In this document: positions 55,045 to 64,000 of the stretch, in pieces
Layout of the letters: each line of letters opens with the position of its first letter
Position numbering within the stretch: the stretch's first letter is position 1
Assembly (NCBI GenBank): GCA_947646735.1
Contig: CANTFK010000054.1
Span: 372,001 to 436,000, forward strand
Direction: 5' to 3'
Length of the DNA: 64,000 nucleotides
From: Peronospora farinosa
Lineage: Eukaryota; Oomycota; Peronosporomycetes; Peronosporales; Peronosporaceae
The notes under the pieces: generated by a model
What the model saw: the letters and a program-made list of their open reading frames with translations, nothing else
Database searches by the model: none
What the model was told of the DNA's origin: nothing
Made by a program: the position numbers and the translations under genes

Positions 55045-55385
55045 TGTAACGGGGCTAGAACGTACCGTCACTAGCTTACACGCGCGCTCGAGGAAGACTC
55101 AAGCCCAAGTATTAGGTATTAAGTAAATTTAACTCTGATTTTTACTTTGGTTTTAATTCGTACTAATTACGAAGATTTTAGTCGTAATAAATACGACAGT
55201 GTTCCCGCCTTTCGGGAACCACACAATTTCAGGTTGATTTATCATTGGTCCATATTGGGACTTTAGGCCCCAATAATAAACCAATAATTAATTACCACGC
55301 TGTTCCCGCTATTCGGGCCCAGCACCTGCCTACATTTTAATTGTTTATTTGTGTTAATACTATATGTGTAATGTAGCTTATTACA
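55045..55385 (-). repeat. 5' LTR of element D, 341 bp
   Basis: Plus orientation begins TGTAACGGGGCTAG and ends TTATTACA. The next base, 55386, is already inside Copia integrase coding sequence. Confidence 0.85.
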
Positions 55386-58155
55386 TTGGAGATCGTATAT
55401 AGTGACGTTATGGGACCTATGGAGACAAAGTCCCAAGGAGGATCGTGATCGTCGTGACATTTATTGATGATTTCTCTAGATACATACTCACATACTATAT
55501 TACTAACAAGTCCGAAGTGGTGGATCGTTTCATCGAATACAAGGCAATGATGGAGAATAAACTGTCTAAGAAAATCAAGTGCATCCGAACAGACAATGGA
55601 TCTGAATATGTAAACAGACAATTTTCAGGAATTGTCAGAAGTCTGGAATCGTGCATCAAACGACGGTACCATATTCTCTACAACAGAATGGGCTAGCTGA
55701 GAGCATGAACCGAACACTAATGGAGCGAGCAAGAGGAATGCTCTGTCACATGCAAGTGGACAAGATTTGGTGGGCGGAAGCAGTTAACACAGCATTCTAT
55801 GTGACTAATCGAGTTCCATGTGCCAGTCATAAGAATAAGACTCCATATGAAGTAATTTACGGACGGAAACCCGATTTATCGGCTATGTGTGTTTTCGGTG
55901 CGAAGGGCTATGCACATGTGGAAAAATCAAAAAGGACCAAAACTGAACAAAAAGGCTTTTCGATGTCAGTTCCTTGGTTACTCTGATCAGATAATAGGGT
56001 TTCGAGTATGGGATGAAGAAGCAAAAAAAATAGTTTAGTCGAGATCAGCGAAATTCAATGAGCGACCGCCACATCAGTTCGTGCAACTTTGTAACAGATC
56101 AAGTGATCAACATCTTCACACAAGATGTGATGATGATGTTACATCCGTTACTCAAGAAATTTCAAGCGAAGTCGAAGAAATCGAGGTGGAAGACTTAAGA
56201 AAAACAGTCAAGATATATACATGCAAGATGGAATGACGACGTCAGAAGATCGACCAATAACAAGTATCAATTCGACACATGATATTGAAGAGCCGTACGG
56301 CACAAACCCTCTATTCGAAATTGATGATGTGATTATGACTGAAGATGATTCAGTGGTGAACGAGGAAGCTTCAGGACAAATTGTAACAAGATCGAGTCGA
56401 GACATGATTGATGGATTTTTCCGGGAGACACCAGTGGTACCATATGATTCGCAAAGTGGATCATCTCAAGCATTAGTACCAGTGAGTACTTCAAGGGACG
56501 ACGTACATCATGACGATATGCAGTTACAAGAACGAGGCACGAAGCGACTGCGTATCGGATATGAACAAGCCTGTGTAGCGCTTGAGACTCCTACGACATA
56601 CAACGAAGCCCTAAAGTCACCTCAAAAGGATGAGTGGCATAAAGCAATACAAGCTGAATTGAAGTCGTTACAAGAGAAGAATACATGGACGGTTGTGGTG
56701 CAACGGCCAAATCAAAAGGTGATCGGAACTAAGTGGGTTTTTTGCGATCAAACGTAACGAAACTGGAGAAGTTGGGCGTTTTAAGGCGCGTCTCGTTGCA
56801 CTTGGCTGCAAGCAGACGTACGGAATGGATTATACAGAGACGTATTCTCCGGTGAAGAGCCTCAATTTAATTTGAGTGTTTTTGGCGGTATGTTGTCAAA
56901 GTGGGATGTTAATTCATCAGTATGACGTCGACACAGCATTTTTGAATGGAGTTTTAGAGGAAGAGGTATACATATACCCTCCCCTAGGAGTAAGATCAGG
57001 GTATGATCAAGTACTCAAGCTGAACCACAGCTTATATGGACTAAAACAAGCGGCAGTGACATGGTTCAAGACAATATCAAGTGTCTTCGTGGATATGGGT
57101 TTATATCCATGTGTGTCAGACTCGTGTATATATGTCAGACGGAATGGAGAGTCGTGCACTTACGTTGCATTATATGTGAATGACCTTTTGATCGGAGCTG
57201 AATCAACTTGCGAGATAAATGATGTCGCAGCTACCCTTTCGAATCGTTTCAAGATGAAGATATTGGGAGGTGTCCGATTCATTCTAGGAATCGAAATCAA
57301 GTATCTTCGAGATGATCGACAACTGCAGATCAGCCAACGATCATGTATATTAAGAATGGTAGAAAAGTTTAATCAAATTGATTCAAGATCAATATCAAAT
57401 TCAAGTGTTGAAGGGCAGACTATGATCAAAAAGAAGAAAACTGACCCAAGGATGAAAATTCGACCGTATATGTCGCTAGTGGGTTCATTACTTTACGTGG
57501 CATCAGGTACGAGACCGGATATTGCGTTTGCAGTTTGCCAGCTGAGCCGGCACCTGGAATTTCCACACGTAGAGCACTGGAATGCAGCGATACGAGTATT
57601 GCGCTATCTGAAGATGACGCAAGACAAAGGAATATGCTATGAAGGAAATTTTGACAAATTTCAATTAAGCGCGTACACAGACGCGGACTAAGCGAGCAAC
57701 AAGGACAACCGCAGATCGACATCAGGTGGGTTGGTCATGATTAATGGTGCACCAGTGACTTTCAAGTCGAAAATGCAGCAAAGCGTGGCGCTGAGTACAG
57801 CAGAAGCAGAATATATGGCCTTATCGTGATGTGTACAGGAAGTGCTATGGACAATGGTTTTGCTGAAGGAGATGCAAGTGCATATCAAGTATGCAATACC
57901 GATACACGAGGACAACCAGAGTGCGATTGCCATCGCGAAGAACGACGGTTATCAAAGTCGAGCGAAGCATATCGACATCAGGTATCATTTTGTACGCGAT
58001 CAAGTAAGAACAAAATTATTGAGCCAAAGTACACTGAAACGAAGTCACAACTTGCGGACTTCCTTACCAAGCCGATTTCAAAAAAGCGTTTCGAGGCGCT
58101 ACTGGACAAAGCCAACATCGGAGACTTCAAGTCGAGGGAAGTGTTGGTAATATAG
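55386..58155 (+). pseudogene. Copia pol fragment: integrase core, RT, RNase H
   Basis: The plus strand starts mid-integrase (LEIVYSDVMGPMETKSQGGS) with no upstream gag, protease or LTR. Integrase core: VTFIDDFSRYI, CIRTDNGSEYVNRQF, YSLQQNGLAESMNRT (DDE residues visible). RT: MDYTETYSPV near 56827, YDVDTAFLNGVLEEEVYI, KLNHSLYGLKQAAVTWF, and YVNDLLIGAES, where the catalytic YVDD is YVND. RNase H: TRPDIAFAVCQLSRHLE, TAEAEYMALS, IHEDNQSAIAIAKN, KHIDIRYHFVRDQV, LADFLTKPI. Frameshifts and stops occur at about 55430, 55660, 56750, 57690 and 57828. The 3' LTR may begin TGTTGGTAATATAG at 58142 after GAGGGAAG (inference). Confidence 0.85.
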
Positions 58156-58224
58156 ACTCTGTTCTATATTCATCCACCATATGACAGAGTCGACACAACG
58201 AGATTGTGAGTAACGATGAGCATC

Positions 58225-59336
58225 GACTCATTTAGAGGTGGTACCCAGACTCAGACTCAGTGGGTAATTACCCATACCCAGACTCATGGGTTGGGTATGG
58301 GTAACTGGCCTCAATTAACCAACTTACCCATGGGTACCCATGGGCAAATGTACCAAATTTTTGGGACATACATCAGACACACCTGCTCGTATTGATTTCT
58401 ACTTGTTTAATGTATTAATGACTCATTACGCCTTTTTTGGTGAAAGTCTACCGCACATATGATGCAAAGCAACTGAAGCCGGTGGCGCAGGCCATGCTAA
58501 GCAAACTCAAGAAATATATATCAAGCTGGCGTTTAAACAGGATGCAAACTTCTTTGTGGCGGTGTTAGATCCAAGATGGAATATTAGCTGGTTCAAAAAC
58601 CTCGACGAAGGGCCAAAGCAATTTTGGGCTCTTGGCCATAGCCCACAAGCAATTGAGTTGCTTTTTGTGGATGCAGCATACAGTCATCAGAAGTCATAAG
58701 AACAATTCCCGCCTCCGCCACCTGTCAACATTTGTAACGACAAGAGCGATGACGACATGGAGCCAGACGTCTTCGCATTTGCTGAAGGCAGAGTTCTACA
58801 GACCGCAGTGAGCAAAGTCGAGGATAGAGCTCAGACTTATTTTGCTCTTTCGCCTTTCACATACACTAATTGCCATTGGAGCGATGAGCACTGCATCAGC
58901 TGCAATTCCCGACACTTGCAAGGATGGCATGATTTTATCTGGCCATCCCCGCGTCTTTAACTCCGTCTGAGAGAGGTTTCTCTCAAGGTAGAAAGACTTA
59001 TAGGTAGAACAAAACTTCGCTTTCCCCTAAAAGCTTGGAGAGGCTTTTGTGCCTCGAGGATTGGATATGGACACAGAGTCACGTTTTTTTGTCGGCAAGG
59101 GACTAGTTTTTTCCTTTGTCAGCTCGCTTGAACTTCCCAGTGGGAGACGTAGAGTGTGGATACTTTTATTACCAATTTTCATAATGCTTTTTCTCCCTTT
59201 CATATTGTTTAATAGTCCGCAACTCTGCATGTTTATTGCGCGGGTAACATGAGTAATTACCCGCGGGTATGAGTCCAAGTCGTGGGTAAACGCAATTGCC
59301 CAACCCAGACTCATGGGTACCACCTCTAGACTCATT
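58225..59336. mobile_element. hAT-derived element, 1,096 bp with 8-bp target duplication
   Basis: The element spans 58233-59328. Both ends carry the inverted repeat TAGAGGTGGTACCCA. It is flanked by the exact 8-bp direct repeat GACTCATT (58225-58232 and 59329-59336), the target-site size of hAT elements. Subterminal regions are rich in TGGGTA/TACCCA repeats. The interior keeps hAT transposase remnants in the plus orientation. Too decayed to encode a transposase. Confidence 0.9.
58490..59071 (+). pseudogene. hAT transposase remnant
   Basis: Plus-strand pieces include DANFFVAVLDPRWNISWFKN near 58548-58605. A C-terminal dimerisation-like block near 58925-59065 reads LAIPASLTPSERGFSQGRKT, then LSPKSLERLLCLEDWIW after a stop. 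The A-I-P-A-S-x-x-P-S-E-R-x-F-S core is characteristic of hAT transposases. The catalytic N-terminal part is missing. Confidence 0.75.
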
Positions 59337-60628
59337 GTTAGTTAGTAATATCGTAGTATCGATATTAATAGGTTTAGAGGTAGTGCATCGGAGCGAACTA
59401 AGCACCTAGCTAACATTAATTCACTGTTCATTTTACCTTCTTCTAGCTACTACAGCTTACTACACCCTTGTCCATTCTCATTTCCGATCAGGTAGGGCGC
59501 ACATAATGTTTGTAATAAAATTTACTCTTCGAAAACACCTTTTTGGAAAACTATCGACCTTTAAATTCAAGATATTGTCGGTGGCCCTAGAAGGTTTGCT
59601 GTGGTCGTACTGTAGTATTTAATGTCTGTGGCCATAGTAGTTTCCAAGATATTATTTTCAAATAATATTAGCAAGAAACAATATTCGCATCGGCACGTAA
59701 TATTAGTGCCAATGTTATGTAACGAGCTCACCTCGTGACAACATCGAAGCTGGTGGCTAAAGTAGAAGCGACTTATTCAGTAGGAGACTCTAGGACTAAG
59801 AGTTTGATGCAAGAATTGTCCTGACCGTCTATGAAATAATAAAGAAACATGAGGCGCGCTAACGATTATAAGTCGCCAACCCTAAGTCCGCCTTGCGTCA
59901 ATCGTTTGGATGCACCACAACATGGTACTCCGTATTATTATCGCAAAGCATTACCAGCGCTCTATCAAGGCAACTCTCAGCTCTATCAAATGGTCGCGTG
60001 ACGATAACTATCAGGATGCTTCATTCAACAAGTATTTTTGCGATGTGCGACTTACTTGGGCGCACCGTGATGGCTGTGGTCGACACTGCGCACCCGCACA
60101 CAAGAGCAAAAAATAAAAATAGTCGGTAGAGATAAAAGTAGAAGTGGTGAAGTAGTGTCGTGCTATATAAAAAGACTAAGGTGGGGGCGGCGCACGCGCT
60201 CACCCCCGCTAACAAAAATTCTACTGTGGAATTACTCAAAAGAGCATTCCTGAACCCTTACAGCACCGGAGTGCAAGGGGCCTGCTCCGGCTCATGTCAA
60301 CGCCCTCGTTGAGCAGCGTCAAACACCAGTCAGGTAAGTATGAATGTAGATGCCAGGATACACCATACTACTATATAACGATACAATCCTTACGTACAAC
60401 TAACATGTTTGTTTGTAACTTTTGCCTTCCCACTTATATAGAAAATTCGCAGAAAAGCTTCGGGGTTCATCAAGTCGATACATTACGTTTTATTACGAGT
60501 TAGCGTAGTTGTGTCCTTCTATCACTGCTTTCCATATCGAAAAATTGCAAAATATATTTCTTGAAAACGAAGTGTACGACTCGAGCCGCGTCATTCAATT
60601 TTTTTCAGCGTCGACTCCCTTACTTTTT
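59337..60628. other. Intergenic DNA 3' of the ligase/oxoamine-synthase gene
   Basis: The first part may continue the Copia 3' LTR interrupted by the hAT element. The rest has short frames without motifs on both strands. No RNA gene recognised. Confidence 0.4.
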
Positions 60629-63600
60629 CTAGCCTTGGTGTTCTTGTTCTTTTTGACTTTTCGTTTTTTTCTCCGTCTTGAAGCTGTCTATTGTCACCTT
60701 AGCAACGCCATTCGTCGCGGTTCCGTTGACATTGGAATGTCCTGGAGACGCCACAGCGACATCATCAATCTTGTCGCAAAGATACGTTTTCAGAGCAATG
60801 ACGGCGTCCTCCAGCTGCTTTGGCGTGTGCAGCGCCGATATAAAAAAGCGCAGACGACATTTGCCTTCCTCAACTGCAGGGTAGACGATAGGCTTCACGT
60901 TTATATTGTGCAACATCAGGAACTCGGACATCTTAGCAGTAGCAATAGTGCTTCCGACCATCACTACGACCACTGGTGCACCACGGAAGGTGTTCGCACC
61001 CATCGGGATCATGTGCTTCTTGCACAAGTCGTAAAAGTATTTGCTTCGCTCCTGCAATGTAACTGTGCGCGACGGGGATTCGGTCATCAATTCAATAGAT
61101 TTTAACGCGGCCGAACCACAAGCTGGGGCCAAGCCAACCGAGAATACGAAGCCACCAGCGCAGTGCTTTAGATACTTGACAAGCGCTTGCGAACCGAAGA
61201 TAAAACCACCGACTGACCCAAGAGCCTTGCTCATGGTGCCCATACGCACATCGATATCCTTCGGGTCTAAATTGAAGTGCTCGCAAATACCACGGCCTGT
61301 AGCTCCTATCGTTCCAAAAGAGTGAGCCTCGTCGAGGAATAGCAACGCCTTGTACTTCTTCTTGATGCGGATCATTTCCCGCACGTTTGGTATATCACCG
61401 TCCATACTGTACACACCCTCGATCACAATGAGCACACGACGATACTTCGTACGCAATTTCGACAGCATACGCTCAAGCGCCTTAATGTCGTTGTGCGGGA
61501 ACGGTAGAATGGTGGCGCCGCTGAGGCGTTGCCCATTCACACAAGAGTCGTGATTAAGCGCATCGCACAGAATCAAATCACCCTTCGAGACGAGTGAATC
61601 GATAGTTGTGACGTTGGCCACCCAGCCACCGACGAAGAGAATGCAGGCCTCGGCGTCGAAGAACGTACAAAGTGCCGTCTCCAAATCCACATTCACTTGC
61701 GTCTGGCCCACGATAGGGGATGAGCTCATAGTCGTGCCATAAGCCTCAATCCCTGCCTTCGACGCAGTCGCTACTTCAGGATCCGATGCATTACCAAGGT
61801 AGTTGTACGTGTTAAAATTTGTCATGCGGCGTCTTTCAGGCGTGAGCGTCTCCAGAAAGGGTACGGGCAATCCAGCACTTTCGAACTGCTTTATTTGTCC
61901 AAAGAGCCCCTGAACCTCTGGAAAGCTTTCGATATCAAAGCAGCTCGTGTCAATATCCTCCACCGTTATTGCAGCTTGAATCGATTCCACGCCATTTTGG
62001 CCGCCTCCTTCCTGGTCTTCAGTCAAATCACCTGACGCCAACCCGGAAGCATTAGCAAGTTTAAATGGTGTATCGTACTGGAAGAATGAAGAGGGAGAAA
62101 CGATGCACCCAAGAAACTCTCCCAGATCCGATGACAATCCGACAATCGACACCGAATCCATCCCAAACAAAGCCCACGGTGTGTTCGGGTCAATATCTGC
62201 AGAATTGATCGTCGTCATCACTCCAGCATCACCAGCTGCTGTCTGTACTTCCATCTCTCGCGTCACATTCTCCAGCAGCCATGCGAGAATTTCATCAGGC
62301 GTCTTTAACTTTCCACATGGAGCCACTTCCTCGAGCGATTTTGCTGGTGCTTGAAAAGACGACTCGCGTACATTGCCGGTCTTTGCCCTGTACTCATACA
62401 CGGGCTTGGAGAGTGTGTTACTCAAAAAATGCGCTTTCGAGGCACTGCGCTGGATTTTACCGCTAGTGGTCTTACAAATTGTCTTTTGATGAAGCAATAC
62501 AATCGCTTCGCATTTCAATTGATGCTCCGTGAGCACCATCTTGATGATTTCACGACAAATTTCCTCCAACGTCTGCTGTGTAGAGCCATTCTTCACCTCC
62601 GCGACAACAACAAGAGCCTCCTCATCACCTTTTTCGATGGAAAATGCAGCAGTGCAGCCCGGACGAACGTTTTCGTGAGCGCGTTCAACAGATGCCTCGA
62701 CATCTTGCGGGTACACGTTGCGGCCTCGAATAATTATCAAATCCTTGAGACGGCCGGTCACAAAGAGCTCGCTTTTATAGAGAAACCCCATGTCACCAGT
62801 GCGTAGATACGTGGTATTCACATTCTTTGCGCCATCAAGCTGTGCACAAAACACTTCCTCTGTGTATTCAGGGCGGTTCCAGTAGCCGATGCCCACCGAG
62901 GGTCCCTGCACCCAGATCTCACCGACCTCCAATTCGTCAAGTACTTTCTTGGTATTTGGGTCTACAATTACAACACAAAACGTCGGCATGGCTTTGCCAC
63001 AGCCTACAAGCTGCAGAACATCCGTGGCAGGGAATTGCTTCCCTTTGTTAGTGCTCACTACAGCGACCTTGCGCTGGATCTCTAACACGCGCTTGTTGAC
63101 ATCAAGTAGCGTCGGCTTTTGCGGCTGTTCTTGTCCAGTACACACCAGAGTAACTTCTGCCAGCCCGTAGCCACAGTTAAACGTGTTGGGCTCAAAACCC
63201 GCAGCTTTAAACTTAAACGTAAATGCTTCCAGTGACTCATGACGAATAGGCTCAGCTGCGCAAATAGTATGCTTGAGTGTACTCAGGTCCATCATCGCCA
63301 CCTGCTTGTCGCTAGTCTTTCTTGCCGCAAGCGCGAAACCAAAGTTCGGTGCACACACGTGCGTAGCCTTGTATTTGCTGGCTGTGCGCATCCAGAGTGA
63401 CGGATCCTTGATAAAACTGATTGGCGACATGCTCACACATCTCGCAGCCGTGACGCACGGAGCAATGATAAATCCGACGAGCCCCATGTCATGGTAACTC
63501 GGCAGCCAGCTCACCATCGTGTCCGTAGGGAGAATGTTCTCCCACGTCTTCATTTGTGCTTTCAAATTACCGTGGGAGATCATGACTGCCTTTGGAGCCG

Positions 63601-64000
63601 ACGTGGAACCAGAACTGTATTGGAAGAATGCAACCTCGTTGTAAGTTAAGGAAAGTGCATCCTCCTCGTCATACTGCGCGATTAGTGAGTCCGGTAGATC
63701 ATCCGTAGTGATCCACTGCACATTATCCGGCCACGATGTCTTGGCTGCGGAAAAATAGCCTTTAACTGTAGCCATTTTGCTTGCAAGATAATAGGTTGTA
63801 TCGGTCAAGACAACTCGAGCTGTCGAGTCTTTGACCAATCGGTTGAATTGAGGTAGATCCTTGGCTAATGTCCCTGGATAAGGTGGATACACTGGAATGC
63901 TCACAACTCCAGCATACAAACAGCCCCAGAAAGCCAATGCAAAGTCCAAACCTGGAGGAAAACATAGCACCACTTTGTCGCCCTTAATAACATGAGCTTG
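60629..64000 (-). CDS. Fused acyl-adenylate ligase / acyl carrier / alpha-oxoamine synthase, partial
   Basis: The frame is open to the right edge, so the N-terminus is missing; 1,123 codons are visible (numbered from the edge). Residues ~1-560 are a fatty-acyl-AMP-ligase-like domain: FFQYSSGSTSAPK (~127), WLPSYHDMGL (~165), YGLAEVTL (~278), YLRTGDMGF (~400), GRNVYPQDVE (~426) and KTTSGKIQR with the catalytic lysine ~515. An acyl-carrier-like domain follows with FGMDSVS; serine ~616 should carry phosphopantetheine. Residues ~720-1090 are a PLP-dependent alpha-oxoamine synthase (serine palmitoyltransferase / AONS family): FNTYNYLG, ALNHDSCVNGQRLSGA, FLDEAHSFGTIGATGRG, and GTMSKALGSVGG with the PLP lysine ~925. 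Likely chemistry: activate a fatty acid, load it on the carrier, and condense it with an amino acid to an aminoketone (inference). The end is lysine- and glutamate-rich. Confidence 0.85.
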   Translation of the reverse strand, partial: QAHVIKGDKVVLCFPPGLDFALAFWGCLYAGVVSIPVYPPYPGTLAKDLPQFNRLVKDSTARVVLTDTTYYLASKMATVKGYFSAAKTSWPDNVQWITTDDLPDSLIAQYDEEDALSLTYNEVAFFQYSSGSTSAPKAVMISHGNLKAQMKTWENILPTDTMVSWLPSYHDMGLVGFIIAPCVTAARCVSMSPISFIKDPSLWMRTASKYKATHVCAPNFGFALAARKTSDKQVAMMDLSTLKHTICAAEPIRHESLEAFTFKFKAAGFEPNTFNCGYGLAEVTLVCTGQEQPQKPTLLDVNKRVLEIQRKVAVVSTNKGKQFPATDVLQLVGCGKAMPTFCVVIVDPNTKKVLDELEVGEIWVQGPSVGIGYWNRPEYTEEVFCAQLDGAKNVNTTYLRTGDMGFLYKSELFVTGRLKDLIIIRGRNVYPQDVEASVERAHENVRPGCTAAFSIEKGDEEALVVVAEVKNGSTQQTLEEICREIIKMVLTEHQLKCEAIVLLHQKTICKTTSGKIQRSASKAHFLSNTLSKPVYEYRAKTGNVRESSFQAPAKSLEEVAPCGKLKTPDEILAWLLENVTREMEVQTAAGDAGVMTTINSADIDPNTPWALFGMDSVSIVGLSSDLGEFLGCIVSPSSFFQYDTPFKLANASGLASGDLTEDQEGGGQNGVESIQAAITVEDIDTSCFDIESFPEVQGLFGQIKQFESAGLPVPFLETLTPERRRMTNFNTYNYLGNASDPEVATASKAGIEAYGTTMSSSPIVGQTQVNVDLETALCTFFDAEACILFVGGWVANVTTIDSLVSKGDLILCDALNHDSCVNGQRLSGATILPFPHNDIKALERMLSKLRTKYRRVLIVIEGVYSMDGDIPNVREMIRIKKKYKALLFLDEAHSFGTIGATGRGICEHFNLDPKDIDVRMGTMSKALGSVGGFIFGSQALVKYLKHCAGGFVFSVGLAPACGSAALKSIELMTESPSRTVTLQERSKYFYDLCKKHMIPMGANTFRGAPVVVVMVGSTIATAKMSEFLMLHNINVKPIVYPAVEEGKCRLRFFISALHTPKQLEDAVIALKTYLCDKIDDVAVASPGHSNVNGTATNGVAKVTIDSFKTEKKTKSQKEQEHQG

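Larger units (their letters stand above)
47629..55385 (-). mobile_element. Gypsy element D, minus strand
   Basis: Both LTRs are present (47629-47960 and 55045-55385). On the minus strand the order is LTR, PBS, gag, frameshift cassette, protease, VEQGLP/VEPGFP repeat linker, RT, RNase H, integrase, chromodomain; an antisense coiled-coil frame overlaps the 3' part. Frameshifts occur in gag, pol and chromodomain. The flanking 5-mers (tcaac left, ttgga right) do not match, so no target duplication remains. Confidence 0.9.

Noticed and set aside
47624..55390. Target-site duplication of element D
   Set aside because: The 5 bases outside each LTR (tcaac and ttgga) differ, and shifting the boundary by a few bases does not make them match.

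Overview
This window looks like a repeat-rich stretch of an oomycete nuclear genome, of Phytophthora or downy-mildew type. That identification is an inference. It rests on the mix of chromodomain Gypsy families, Copia, LINE and hAT remains, on compact genes with a 76-bp intron, on WRKY19-like HGGG zinc-repeat proteins in tandem, and on a fused acyl-adenylate ligase / carrier / alpha-oxoamine synthase gene. About four fifths of the window is transposable element, mostly broken and nested. Only four host genes and one host-like pseudogene are visible.

Layout. 1-2990: tandem repeats and a decayed Gypsy integrase fragment. About 2992-10800: a long, frameshifted LINE (ORF1 zinc knuckle, APE endonuclease, RT, C-terminal finger). 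11000-15741: Gypsy element E, minus strand, truncated after RNase H and carrying a ~1.17 kb insertion. 15742-22870: Gypsy element C, plus strand, inserted into the LTR of E. 24309-39639: two nearly identical Gypsy elements, A and B, minus strand, in the tandem form LTR-A-LTR-B-LTR with a shared middle LTR. 39640-46035: host island with two paralogous zinc-repeat genes, a pseudogene with two in-frame stops, and a PMP3/UPF0057 gene. 46036-47107: Gypsy fragment F, followed by two strong hairpins. 47629-55385: Gypsy element D, minus strand. 55386-58155: Copia fragment truncated exactly at the end of the D LTR. 58225-59336: a hAT-derived element with an 8-bp target duplication. 60629-64000: the ligase/ACP/oxoamine-synthase gene, minus strand, running off the right edge.

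Two shared design features stand out. First, all five readable gag-pol junctions (A, B, C, D, E; four sequence families) carry the same cassette: a slippery or slippery-like run, exactly 9 nt of spacer, then a stem-loop whose 5' arm contains the gag UAG stop. Pol continues in the -1 frame and reads V-G-A/V-G-R/C-P-T through the stem. This is a strong candidate for a programmed -1 frameshift element kept across families. Second, elements A/B, C and D each carry an open or formerly open reading frame on the strand opposite gag-pol. It starts near the 3' LTR and ends with a heptad coiled coil lying antisense to the linker between the integrase C-terminus and the chromodomain. In B it is intact (427 codons) and overlaps the pol 3' end by 428 bp. 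The layout recalls antisense genes of complex retroviruses such as HBZ of HTLV-1. Function here is unknown.

All domain calls come from reading motifs in translations. No database search, alignment program or folding program was run.
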